From CAWJHE01 sp964614855 (lineage in GTDB: Bacteria > Chloroflexota > Anaerolineae > Anaerolineales > UBA4823), in contig CAZTMX010000004.1 in NCBI GenBank assembly GCA_964614855.1, forward strand, positions 1 through 44,807: a stretch of 44,807 bases of DNA, read 5' to 3'. The notes under the pieces are model-generated. The model was given only the letters and a program-made list of their open reading frames with translations. It was not told where the DNA came from and ran no database searches. Both the position numbers and the translations under genes were made by a program. Below are positions 15,688-23,208 of the stretch, one piece after another; the stretch's first letter is position 1; every line of letters begins with the position of its first letter.

Positions 15688-16050
15688 ATGCGTACCCCAG
15701 CAGGCAAAGAATGTCGTTTCTTTTACGGTGATTACTACCGTGGACGAAATTACGAAGAATGTCGCTTGCTGGCTTCAGCCCAGCCACCTCTTCCCTGGAA
15801 ACCGGATTTGTGTAAGAGTTGTCCGGTTCCAGGGATACTGCGCGCCAACGCCTGTAAGAACCTGGTTTTAGAACCACACCTGGGACGACCGTTTCCATTT
15901 ACCAAAAATCAGGTTAAAGTTAAAGCTTATTGTTCAAAATCCCTGCGTGAAGGGTTCGATCCGCATATCGGCTGCGGTGAATGCCATCCCCTTCCACCTG
16001 CATTTACTGGAGAAACTCATGACCCGGACACTGCTGCTGGACCTCGATGA
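15688..16050 (+). CDS. Hypothetical eight-cysteine protein
   Basis: The 120-residue protein is unrecognised but looks real: it overlaps the next gene by 32 bp and has eight Cys (9, 25, 42, 45, 56, 82, 96, 99), including CKSC and CGEC pairs, with conserved-looking blocks GKECRFFYGDYYRGRNYEEC and WKPDLCKSCPVPGI. The spacing suggests two zinc sites or Fe-S clusters. The final 20 residues, encoded in the overlap, look unconserved (ETHDPDTAAGPR). No signal peptide is seen. It lies between efp and the HAD-DinB gene, probably on the efp transcript. Confidence 0.7.
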   Translation: MRTPAGKECRFFYGDYYRGRNYEECRLLASAQPPLPWKPDLCKSCPVPGILRANACKNLVLEPHLGRPFPFTKNQVKVKAYCSKSLREGFDPHIGCGECHPLPPAFTGETHDPDTAAGPR

Positions 16051-17224
16051 CACCTTGTTGATCAATGATGTGGATGAATTTTTGCCGCATTATTTACGTC
16101 TTTTTGCGAAAAAGGTAGCCGGGATTGTCGATCCAGATTTATTTGTCAGATCGCTCCTCGAGGGTACCCAGGCGATGGTGGATAACCTGCGTCCAGATAA
16201 AACCTTGCAGGAAGTGTTTAACCATACTTTTTTCTCCAGGGTCCAGGTGGATGAAGGCACCTTCCGCCAGGTTGCAGACAGGTTTTATCACGAAGATTTT
16301 CAACAATTGAGTACTATGACCAAACCAGCGCCAGGCGCGCAGGCGTTGATTGTACAGTCAGTCCAGCAGGGGGATAGAATTGCCGTCACCACAAACCCGT
16401 TATTCCCACGCACTGCCATTGAACAGCGCCTGTCATGGGCGGGTTTATCGCATGCGCGTTTTCCCTTTGCACTGATAACCTCCTATGAATACTACCATTT
16501 CACCAAACCGGAACCCGAATTTTATGCAGAAGTGATGGCGAGATTGGGTTGGCCTGAAGGCCAGGTGGTTGCCGTGGGGGATGATCTTGAGAGGGATATT
16601 TCTGCTGCACGTAAACTTGGCCTGGCGGCGTACTTAATGACTGACCGGAAAAAGGGCGAGCTAATCGATAAATACGAACCATCTGCCAGTGGCAATATGG
16701 CCGGGTTGGTGGATTGGCTTGCAAATGCGCCGGAAGCCTCCCTTTTGCCAGATTATTCTTCCATCCGATCCATGTTGGCTGTGATGCGCTCGACACCGGC
16801 TGCGCTGGATGGCATTTGCCGGGAGCTTTCCGAAGAGGATTGGCACACCAGGCCTATCCCAGGAGAATGGAACCTGACTGAGATTTGCTGTCATTTGCGG
16901 GATGTGGAAATTGAAGTGAACCAGCTGCGGCTGAAGGCGTTATTATCCAGTGATAATCCATTTATAGCGGGCAGAGACACCGATCGCTGGGCAGAGGAGA
17001 GAAACTACGCTGCCCAGGATGGAAAAGAAGCGCTGCGGCGCTTCATCGACTGCCGACAGCAGCTGTTAAACGACCTTACCAGTCTATCAGATAAAGACTG
17101 GCAGCGGCGTGCGCGTCATGCCATCTTTGGTCCTACACACCTGGCCGAGATAGTAAATATCATTTGCGGACATGACCGCCTGCACATGCAACAGGTTTAC
17201 AACATATTTCATCCCAAGAATTAG
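16019..17224 (+). CDS. HAD-family hydrolase fused to a DinB/YfiT-like domain
   Basis: About 401 residues from the ATG at 16019 (GGAG 7 nt upstream; an in-frame upstream extension to 15947 lies inside the previous gene and is unlikely). Residues 1-225 are a HAD phosphatase: motif I LLLDLDDTLL with D8 and D10, motif II VTTNPLF, motif III Lys in HFTKPEPEFY, and motif IV VAVGDDLERDI. Residues about 250-401 are a DinB-like four-helix bundle: PIPGEWNLTEICCHLRDVE and PTHLAEIVNIICGHDRLH supply the usual metal-binding His residues. DinB-type proteins act as thiol-dependent transferases or remain of unknown function. The HAD substrate is not predictable. Confidence 0.88.
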   Translation: MTRTLLLDLDDTLLINDVDEFLPHYLRLFAKKVAGIVDPDLFVRSLLEGTQAMVDNLRPDKTLQEVFNHTFFSRVQVDEGTFRQVADRFYHEDFQQLSTMTKPAPGAQALIVQSVQQGDRIAVTTNPLFPRTAIEQRLSWAGLSHARFPFALITSYEYYHFTKPEPEFYAEVMARLGWPEGQVVAVGDDLERDISAARKLGLAAYLMTDRKKGELIDKYEPSASGNMAGLVDWLANAPEASLLPDYSSIRSMLAVMRSTPAALDGICRELSEEDWHTRPIPGEWNLTEICCHLRDVEIEVNQLRLKALLSSDNPFIAGRDTDRWAEERNYAAQDGKEALRRFIDCRQQLLNDLTSLSDKDWQRRARHAIFGPTHLAEIVNIICGHDRLHMQQVYNIFHPKN

Positions 17225-17273
17225 CACAGTCACCGCCGCTTTTTTGACGGCCCTTTGTTAGAATGCTGTTAGA

Positions 17274-17297
17274 AATCTACACAAGCTCTTGTAGATT
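17274..17297. promoter_or_regulatory. Inverted repeat upstream of the ftsH promoter
   Basis: AATCTAC-AC-AAG-CT-CTT-GTAGATT forms a bulged dyad ending 22 bp before the extended -10. It lies where the -35 and activator or repressor contacts would be, with no T run after it, so an operator is more likely than a terminator. Confidence 0.4.
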
Positions 17298-17318
17298 CAC
17301 CCAGGCCTTAACAATGGT

Positions 17319-17327
17319 TGGTATAAT
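17319..17327 (+). promoter_or_regulatory. Extended -10 promoter of ftsH
   Basis: TGGTATAAT, an extended -10 (TG-n-TATAAT), lies 44 bp before the ftsH start. No good -35 is present at 17 bp, as is usual for extended -10 promoters. Confidence 0.6.
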
Positions 17328-17370
17328 TCGGCTGCAAATACTGCGGATTGATATTTAGTTTGGAGGTAAA

Positions 17371-19239
17371 GTGAACCCAGCCCGCAACCGTTCTACAATT
17401 ATTTACCTGCTGTTGTTTGTCGCCATTATTTCAATGGTGATGTTTAACTTCCAGCAGCAGTCTGGCGGGGAAGAAACCCTTTCAATTAACGAAGTGGCTG
17501 CCCAGATCCAACAAGGTGGTCAAATCGAGCGAATTATTGAGGATGAAAACCAGCTCACAATTATTTATGCCGATGGCTCGGAACGCCTTTCGCATAAAGA
17601 GACCGACGCCACCCTGGTGGATCAACTAAAAGCCCTTGGTGTGACAACCGAGCAGCTTAACGCTGCGACCATCAAGTTGGAGATCAAACCCCCCAGCGCA
17701 TGGTTGGGCGTGGCAACCATTTTGGGCTATATTTTACCCTTCTTGATCCTGGGTGCAGTCTTTTGGTTTGTCTTTCGACAGGCGCAAGGCAGCAACAACG
17801 CAGCCATGTCTTTCGGAAAGTCCCGGGCACGCATGTTTACCGGCGATCAGCCCTCGGTGACCTTTCTGGATGTTGCCGGCGTAGAAGAAGCGAAAGAAGA
17901 ACTACAAGAAGTGGTGGAATTCCTGCGTGAACCGGAAAAATTTATCTCCCTGGGCGCCCGCATCCCTAAAGGCGTCCTGCTGGTAGGGCCTCCTGGTACT
18001 GGCAAGACCTTGCTGGCAAAAGCTGTCTCTGGGGAAGCCGGAGTGCCCTTCTTCTCGATTTCCGGTTCGGAGTTTGTTGAGATGTTTGTCGGTGTAGGCG
18101 CAAGTCGTGTGCGCGACCTGTTTGAACAGGCCAAGCGCCATTCCCCCTGCATTGTCTTCGTAGATGAAATTGATGCGGTGGGTCGCCAGCGCGGTGCAGG
18201 TTTGGGCGGCAGCCATGATGAGCGTGAGCAAACCCTGAACCAGATGCTAGTTGAAATGGATGGTTTTGATACGGACACCAATGTGATTATCATGGCGGCA
18301 ACTAACCGCCCCGATATCCTGGATCCTGCGCTGCTGCGCCCCGGGCGTTTTGACCGGCGTGTGGTGCTCGATCGCCCAGATATGCGCGGTCGCGAAGCTA
18401 TTCTCAAAGTCCATTCCAAGGGGAAACCACTGGCTCCAGAAGTTGATCTGGGTGTTTTGTCCCGTTCCACCCCTGGTTTTGTAGGCGCAGACCTGGAAAA
18501 CCTGGTCAATGAAGCCGCCATCCTGGCAGCTCGCCGCAATAAAAAGGTGATTGGCCAGTCCGAGCTCGAAGAAGCGATTGAAAGAGTGATCGCTGGGCCC
18601 GAGCGAAAATCTCGCTTAATCAGTGAAGAAGAAAAACGTATCGTGGCTTACCATGAAGCAGGACACGCCGTGGTGATGAACGCCCTGCCCCAGGCCGATC
18701 CGGTACACAAGGTCTCGATCATCGCCCGAGGTATGGCTGGCGGTTATACCATGTCACTGCCTGAAGAAGATCGCACACTGATGCCTCGTAAGAAGATGAT
18801 TGCGGATATGGTCGGGTTGCTGGGCGGGCGCGCGGCTGAAGAGCTGGTCTTTGATGACATTACCTCAGGCGCCTCCAACGACCTGGAACGCGTGACCCGC
18901 TTGGCACGCGCCATGGTGACACGCCTGGGGATGAGCAAACAGCTTGGTCCAATGGTCTATGGACAAAAGGAAGAATTGATCTTCCTGGGTCGCGAGATTT
19001 CTGAACAACGGGATTATTCAGAATCTGTTGCGCAAGAAATCGACACCGAAGTGCGCAGCCTGGTGGCAGATGCATACCAGCAGGCAAAACAAATCCTGGT
19101 GGATTACCGCGAGAAATTGGATGCTGTGGCTCAACGACTGTTGGAAATGGAGACGATCAACCGGGACGAGTTTGAAAGCATCTTTCCCCCGCCGTACCAA
19201 AAAACCGGCGGTACACCTGTACCGATTGCTGTATTGTGA
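17371..19239 (+). CDS. ftsH: ATP-dependent zinc metalloprotease FtsH
   Basis: This 622-residue membrane protease extracts and degrades membrane and short-lived cytosolic proteins. It has a TM helix at about 9-25, an extracytoplasmic domain, a second TM at about 115-136, then the AAA+ module with Walker A GPPGTGKT (206-213), Walker B CIVFVDEIDAVG and the second region of homology ATNRPDILDPALLRPGRFDR, and the M41 protease domain with HEAGH at 428-432. The start is GTG at 17371 with GGAGGT 4 nt upstream. It has its own promoter and ends at a strong hairpin terminator. FtsH and Lon are both in this window. Confidence 0.98.
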   Translation: MNPARNRSTIIYLLLFVAIISMVMFNFQQQSGGEETLSINEVAAQIQQGGQIERIIEDENQLTIIYADGSERLSHKETDATLVDQLKALGVTTEQLNAATIKLEIKPPSAWLGVATILGYILPFLILGAVFWFVFRQAQGSNNAAMSFGKSRARMFTGDQPSVTFLDVAGVEEAKEELQEVVEFLREPEKFISLGARIPKGVLLVGPPGTGKTLLAKAVSGEAGVPFFSISGSEFVEMFVGVGASRVRDLFEQAKRHSPCIVFVDEIDAVGRQRGAGLGGSHDEREQTLNQMLVEMDGFDTDTNVIIMAATNRPDILDPALLRPGRFDRRVVLDRPDMRGREAILKVHSKGKPLAPEVDLGVLSRSTPGFVGADLENLVNEAAILAARRNKKVIGQSELEEAIERVIAGPERKSRLISEEEKRIVAYHEAGHAVVMNALPQADPVHKVSIIARGMAGGYTMSLPEEDRTLMPRKKMIADMVGLLGGRAAEELVFDDITSGASNDLERVTRLARAMVTRLGMSKQLGPMVYGQKEELIFLGREISEQRDYSESVAQEIDTEVRSLVADAYQQAKQILVDYREKLDAVAQRLLEMETINRDEFESIFPPPYQKTGGTPVPIAVL

Positions 19240-19251
19240 ACCAATCTATGC

Positions 19252-19287
19252 AAAAAATTCCCCGGCAAAACACCGGGGAATTTTTTT
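19252..19287. terminator. Bidirectional rho-independent terminator
   Basis: AATTCCCCGG (19256-19265), loop CAAAACA, and CCGGGGAATT (19273-19282) form a perfect 10-bp stem flanked by A6 on the left and a T tract on the right. It serves ftsH (+) and the convergent cyclase gene cluster (-). Confidence 0.9.
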
Positions 19288-19924
19288 ATGCACCTACGAG
19301 GATAGCACGCGCCGGTGCTCCATCCGAGCCGGAAATCTTGAGCGGCAGACAATACAGGCTGTACCTGCCTTGAGAAACCTGGGAGAGGTCCAATCCTTCC
19401 ACAATCACAATATTCGATTCAAGTAAAAGCTTGTGTGTGGGCACACCATCAGCATAGGGGGCGACGGATAAGTAATCCACGCCTACCAGTTGAATCCCCC
19501 GTGCGATCAGATACTGCGCCCCGTCAGGAGAAATCGCCACGAAATCCTCTTGGAAGCCGAGGCCAGTTTTTTCCCATAGATAAGAATTGCGAGTTTTAAA
19601 CAAGATGCGTTTTGTGCGCGCTGGGATCTGGCAGTTCTGCAAAACTTCCGCAGTAATTAAATCCACCTCGTCTGGTACACGGCACACATAGGCTCTACCT
19701 GTCAGCACTTTCAGCGGCAATTGATCAATGGTCTTCGCATCCCCTCCCAGAAAATGAAAGGGTGCATCCACATGCGTACCGGCATGCACGGTCGTCGCCA
19801 GGCTGGTGACATTGGCAGAGGCGCCTTCTTCAATTTTGCTTACACGCTCTATTGTAACCGGCGGATCGCCAGGCCACACGGGCATACCCGGGTGGACCGT
19901 CAAGGTGATATCGTAGGTTTGCAT
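19286..19924 (-). CDS. Cyclase/kynurenine formamidase-like metal-dependent hydrolase
   Basis: The 212-residue protein belongs to the cyclase (PF04199) family, which includes kynurenine formamidase and isatin hydrolase. The metal-binding signature HxGTHxDxPxHF is intact (H47, H51, D53, H57 in HAGTHVDAPFHF). A late conserved segment (GVDYLSVAPYADGVPTHKLLLE) matches the family end. Members hydrolyse amide or ring bonds using Zn or Mn. It is the last gene of a four-gene minus-strand cluster, 46 bp after the racemase/OSBS gene, so an N-acyl-amino-acid amidase role is conceivable but unproven. It ends in the shared terminator. Confidence 0.9.
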   Translation of the reverse strand: MQTYDITLTVHPGMPVWPGDPPVTIERVSKIEEGASANVTSLATTVHAGTHVDAPFHFLGGDAKTIDQLPLKVLTGRAYVCRVPDEVDLITAEVLQNCQIPARTKRILFKTRNSYLWEKTGLGFQEDFVAISPDGAQYLIARGIQLVGVDYLSVAPYADGVPTHKLLLESNIVIVEGLDLSQVSQGRYSLYCLPLKISGSDGAPARAILVGA

Positions 19925-19970
19925 TTGACCTCCGTTTTCTTATACCGGGACACCTTTCAGATGCCAAGTG

Positions 19971-21080
19971 TTACGCTGAAATTGTTTTCTTTGCCAGGGT
20001 GACCTTTTCCAGAGATTGGTGGTTGATGGTCACACCCAACCCGGGTGAATCGGGTACGCTGATGGTACTTTCAGGGTTCAAGACAAACCGCTCGTTTGTG
20101 ATGTCCTCGGCATAATAGCGATCCGATGCAGAGATATCTCCAGGCAGGGTAAAACCAGGCAGAGAAGCAACTGCCAGGTTGGCAGCCCGTCCCACGCCCG
20201 TCTCCAACATCCCACCGCACCAGACTGGCGTCTGATGTTCCAGGCAATAATCATGGATGGCGACGGATTCGCTCAATCCGCCGACACGCCCGGTTTTGAT
20301 ATTGATTATCCGGCAAGATTTCATCTCCAAAGCCTGGCGTGCATGCCTTACAGATAGGATGCTCTCATCCAGGCAAATCGGCGTGGTGAACTTCTTCTGT
20401 AATTTGCTGTGATCCCAAAGGTCATCTTCAGCCAGAGGTTGTTCGATCAATAACATGTTGAGTTCATCCAGCGGCAGCAGTGTCTCGGCGTTGTCCAGAC
20501 GGTAAGCAGAGTTGGCGTCTACCTGCAGCATGATATACGGGAATGCCTGGCGTACTGCGCGTGCATCTGCCAGGTCGCGGCCAGGCTTGATCTTGATCTT
20601 GATCCGCAGGTAGCCTTGCGCCAGGTAATTTTCCACCGTCCTCACCAGTGCAGCAGGTGTTTCTTGCAATCCAACAGACACCCCCACAGGCACTTCACTG
20701 CGCTGACCTCCCAACATCTGGCGTAAGGAAACCCCTTGGGCTTTCCCTGCCAGGTCCCACAGCGCCATTTCCACCCCGGCTTTTGCCATCAGGTGGCCGC
20801 GCACAAAATCCATTTCCTTTTGAATGGAGCCGGGTGTCGGAAAATCCTGGTGCAGGATAGCTGGTATGATAAAGTCATCCAGGATATGCCAGGCTGTCTG
20901 GCAGGTTTCATAAGAGTAACCGGGGTCTCGGTCCGCTACACATTCGCCGTAGCCCACCAGGTCGCCGCTCCTGGCTTCAATCAGCAGGCAATCCCTGGTG
21001 TCAATCCTGCCAAAGGATGTCTCAAAGGGGGAGCGCAAGGTCATGCGCAGGTGACGTAGAGTAATTTGATCTAGTTTCAT
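19971..21080 (-). CDS. N-acylamino acid racemase / o-succinylbenzoate synthase family (enolase superfamily)
   Basis: The 369-residue enzyme belongs to the muconate-lactonizing subgroup of the enolase superfamily. Catalytic KxK is K161/K163 (RIKIKIKPG), the metal ligands are D188 (VDANSAY), E213 (IEQPLAEDD) and D238 (LDES), and the second base is K262 (NIKTGRVGG). CGGMLETGVGRAAN near 300 is typical of NSAR/OSBS proteins. These either make o-succinylbenzoate for menaquinone or racemise N-succinyl amino acids. No other men genes are nearby, and a COG3375 GNAT gene overlaps its start by 4 bp (ATGA), as in the known Geobacillus D-to-L amino acid pathway, so racemase activity is more likely. An Ala-Glu dipeptide epimerase is less likely. 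Confidence 0.92.
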   Translation of the reverse strand: MKLDQITLRHLRMTLRSPFETSFGRIDTRDCLLIEARSGDLVGYGECVADRDPGYSYETCQTAWHILDDFIIPAILHQDFPTPGSIQKEMDFVRGHLMAKAGVEMALWDLAGKAQGVSLRQMLGGQRSEVPVGVSVGLQETPAALVRTVENYLAQGYLRIKIKIKPGRDLADARAVRQAFPYIMLQVDANSAYRLDNAETLLPLDELNMLLIEQPLAEDDLWDHSKLQKKFTTPICLDESILSVRHARQALEMKSCRIINIKTGRVGGLSESVAIHDYCLEHQTPVWCGGMLETGVGRAANLAVASLPGFTLPGDISASDRYYAEDITNERFVLNPESTISVPDSPGLGVTINHQSLEKVTLAKKTISA

Positions 21081-22024
21081 AGTGTTCTTTCTCCATAACT
21101 GAGCAGGTAAAAACTGCGTGGATTTGTGCCGGGTAGGTAGACAAAATCAGTCACCAGGTATCCGGCCTGGAAGGTTCGGGTAAAGATCTCTTGGGTGTGC
21201 TGGCGCCATGCCTTTGCCAGTTCGAAATCGGTATTTTTCACAGACTGGTAATCTGCAGGGATTTCGACCAGCAAAGTCGATGGCATGTCGACACCAGAGC
21301 CCGGGAGATCAGGGTTTTCGCAAGGAACTGGCAATTGGTGCTTATCCAGTCGCGTTGGGTTGGCAATTTGTGCACCAGCAGCCAGGCAGTGGGCCAGGTC
21401 CAGGCTGGCGCGGCGCGCTTGATCCAGGCGGTGGATCACCCTTTGAGTGTTAACCCACCAATCCACCTGGAAGCGGTCCGTGGGCTGACCGGCGTTCAAC
21501 CCGTCCCTGAGCTCCCCATATTCATTGGGCAGATAAGTATTGCACACGGCGCCCAACAGGCTGATATTCAACCTGGCATTACGGCTGAGAAGTGGATCGT
21601 AGGTCCAGGTGATCAGGTCGATATCCTGGCTTCTTACCATCTGCCATTGGGCGCGCTTGAGTGCAAATCCGATGCCGCGGTTTTGATGCGCCGGGCGAAC
21701 ACCCAGCATGTGGGAGCAATGCTTGAGACGGGCGCCATCTGGGGTGGTGTAAAGACCGGGGAAGCCAAAGACAAACCCAACCAGCGCAGATGGGTCAAGC
21801 AGGTAATTTTCTGGCTCTGTCTCATCGATGGCACTTTGCTGGTACTCGAAAGCACCGATCAGCACACCGCCATTGTGGGCGGCAGTGAGCAAAAGATGCC
21901 CGGGCACAATCTCGGTTTCGCTGCCAGGCCACACGATACGCTGCAAATCTTCCACCCAGGTCATTTGCTCGGGGGTTTCAAGGATGTGTAATTGGATGGA
22001 GCTGCCGTACAACCAGCCTCTCAT
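21077..22024 (-). CDS. GNAT-superfamily acyltransferase (COG3375 type)
   Basis: The 315-residue protein has a GNAT acyl-CoA site: HCSHMLGVRPAHQNRGIGFALKRAQW holds the Q/RxxGxG/A loop (residues about 105-125). The remainder (DLITWTYDPLLSRNARLN, WVNTQRV) is the COG3375 arrangement rather than a plain acetyltransferase. In Geobacillus a homologue succinylates D-amino acids for the racemase encoded beside it. Here the stop overlaps the racemase start (ATGA), and the gene begins 1 nt after the upstream epimerase-like gene, with a GGAG site inside that gene's last codons, so coupling is tight. The actual acyl group is not known. Confidence 0.88.
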   Translation of the reverse strand: MRGWLYGSSIQLHILETPEQMTWVEDLQRIVWPGSETEIVPGHLLLTAAHNGGVLIGAFEYQQSAIDETEPENYLLDPSALVGFVFGFPGLYTTPDGARLKHCSHMLGVRPAHQNRGIGFALKRAQWQMVRSQDIDLITWTYDPLLSRNARLNISLLGAVCNTYLPNEYGELRDGLNAGQPTDRFQVDWWVNTQRVIHRLDQARRASLDLAHCLAAGAQIANPTRLDKHQLPVPCENPDLPGSGVDMPSTLLVEIPADYQSVKNTDFELAKAWRQHTQEIFTRTFQAGYLVTDFVYLPGTNPRSFYLLSYGERTL

Positions 22025-22025
22025 T

Positions 22026-22976
22026 TTATGAGCGCTCTCCTTTTCTCCTACCGAACAGGTTGCGCAATAAAGATCTACGCCAGTTTTCGCTGCGCAAGTA
22101 GCCCAGGCGCTGAGAATAGCGTGATGGCATCAGATCAAAAGTCCTGGGCATGGTATCCAGTGCTGTGGTGCGGTTCACCGCCAGGTAATCCAACCAGTAG
22201 ATGGACACCGGCAGGTTTGGGAAGATCGATTCGAGAAGAATGGTGATCAGTCGCAGATACGCCGGGCTGATATGTACCAGCATGCGGCGGAGACCTGTCT
22301 CTTGCATCACCTGTTCCACAATCTGTTGGAAGGTCAGGTATTCCGGTCCGCCGATTTCAATTGTGCGGTTGTGGGTATCTGGGTCATCGATTGCCCAGGC
22401 CAGGCAAGTGACCAGGTCTTCCACCCACAAGGGCTGCAGCTGAACTTTGCCGTCACCCGGAACCAGGTAGATAAAGGGCAGGCCGCTTAAGATGCGTGCA
22501 ATGCCCGTCGTAAAGGCATCATTGGGTCCGTAAACAATGGCGGAACGCAAAATGGTGTAATCGATTTCGCTGCGGCGCACGAATTCTTCAGCGATGCCCT
22601 TCGCTTTAAGCACAGTGAAAGCTGAGGCGCGGTCTGCGCCCAGATGGCTGAGGTAGAATATCCTGGAGACACCTGCATCACGCGCGCTTTCTACAAGTGA
22701 GCGTGTCCCCTGGATATCGATTTGCATCAAATCGGCCTTTGGTCCGCGCCACTCGCCGGATGCCAGGTGGAAAATGGTATCCACGCCCACCATGGCCGCG
22801 CGCAAGCCTCGCTCATCGTTCAGGCTGCTCACGGCTGCTTCCACAGGCACGCCGTGCGGCAGGTTTGGCGATTTCGTTGAAGGCCGGATCAGGGTGCGTA
22901 CAGGATAATCCAGCTCGACCAGACGCCGGATAAGCGCCCTGCCGATAAAGCCTGTGCCGCCAGTAACAAGGATCAT
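22026..22976 (-). CDS. NAD(P)-binding epimerase-like protein (atypical SDR, NDUFA9-like)
   Basis: About 316 residues from ATG 22976, starting directly with the dinucleotide motif MILVTGGTGFIGRAL. FHLASGEW, FYLSHLGADRAS and DYTILRSAIVYGP follow the pattern of atypical extended SDRs in which the catalytic Tyr is lost (SHLGADRA in place of YxxxK). These often act as quinone-, flavin- or lipid-linked reductases or chaperones of complex I (NDUFA9 type). ATG 23024 is an alternative start. The remaining upstream frame to 23300 overlaps the divergent DPP gene and is not coding. It is the first gene of the GNAT-racemase-cyclase cluster. Confidence 0.88.
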   Translation of the reverse strand: MILVTGGTGFIGRALIRRLVELDYPVRTLIRPSTKSPNLPHGVPVEAAVSSLNDERGLRAAMVGVDTIFHLASGEWRGPKADLMQIDIQGTRSLVESARDAGVSRIFYLSHLGADRASAFTVLKAKGIAEEFVRRSEIDYTILRSAIVYGPNDAFTTGIARILSGLPFIYLVPGDGKVQLQPLWVEDLVTCLAWAIDDPDTHNRTIEIGGPEYLTFQQIVEQVMQETGLRRMLVHISPAYLRLITILLESIFPNLPVSIYWLDYLAVNRTTALDTMPRTFDLMPSRYSQRLGYLRSENWRRSLLRNLFGRRKGERS

Positions 22977-23208
22977 AAAGGGAAATGATCTCCAGTAAAA
23001 TTTGTTTACGGCTTCTGTCATGCAATCCAGTTCCAATAATTCCCGGCATGTGATCCTGCCGGCTGGACGCATCCATTTTACAATATAATCGGAGAAAAAA
23101 TACCAGCAACTTGGATCAGGTGATTGACTCCGGGTGAGGTTTGGCATATAAAAGGTGAGAAATTCTTGAAGGTTTGAGCACGTATGATCACGAGACGGGA
23201 GGCATGAT

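Noticed and set aside
15947..16018. Upstream extension of the HAD-DinB frame
   Set aside because: The ATG at 16019 has GGAG and begins exactly at the HAD motif; the extension lies inside the cysteine-rich gene.
17225..17260. Terminator after the HAD-DinB gene
   Set aside because: A T6 run is present, but no stable stem immediately precedes it.
17847..18539. 230-codon frame opposite ftsH
   Set aside because: Ser/Arg-rich antisense product of the conserved AAA+ region; not a gene.
19971..21080. Dedicated menaquinone enzyme MenC
   Set aside because: No other men genes nearby and a COG3375 GNAT partner overlaps it, so racemase is preferred, though OSBS activity cannot be excluded.
21191..21991. 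266-codon frame opposite the GNAT gene
   Set aside because: Antisense to a clear COG3375 gene and without recognisable motifs.
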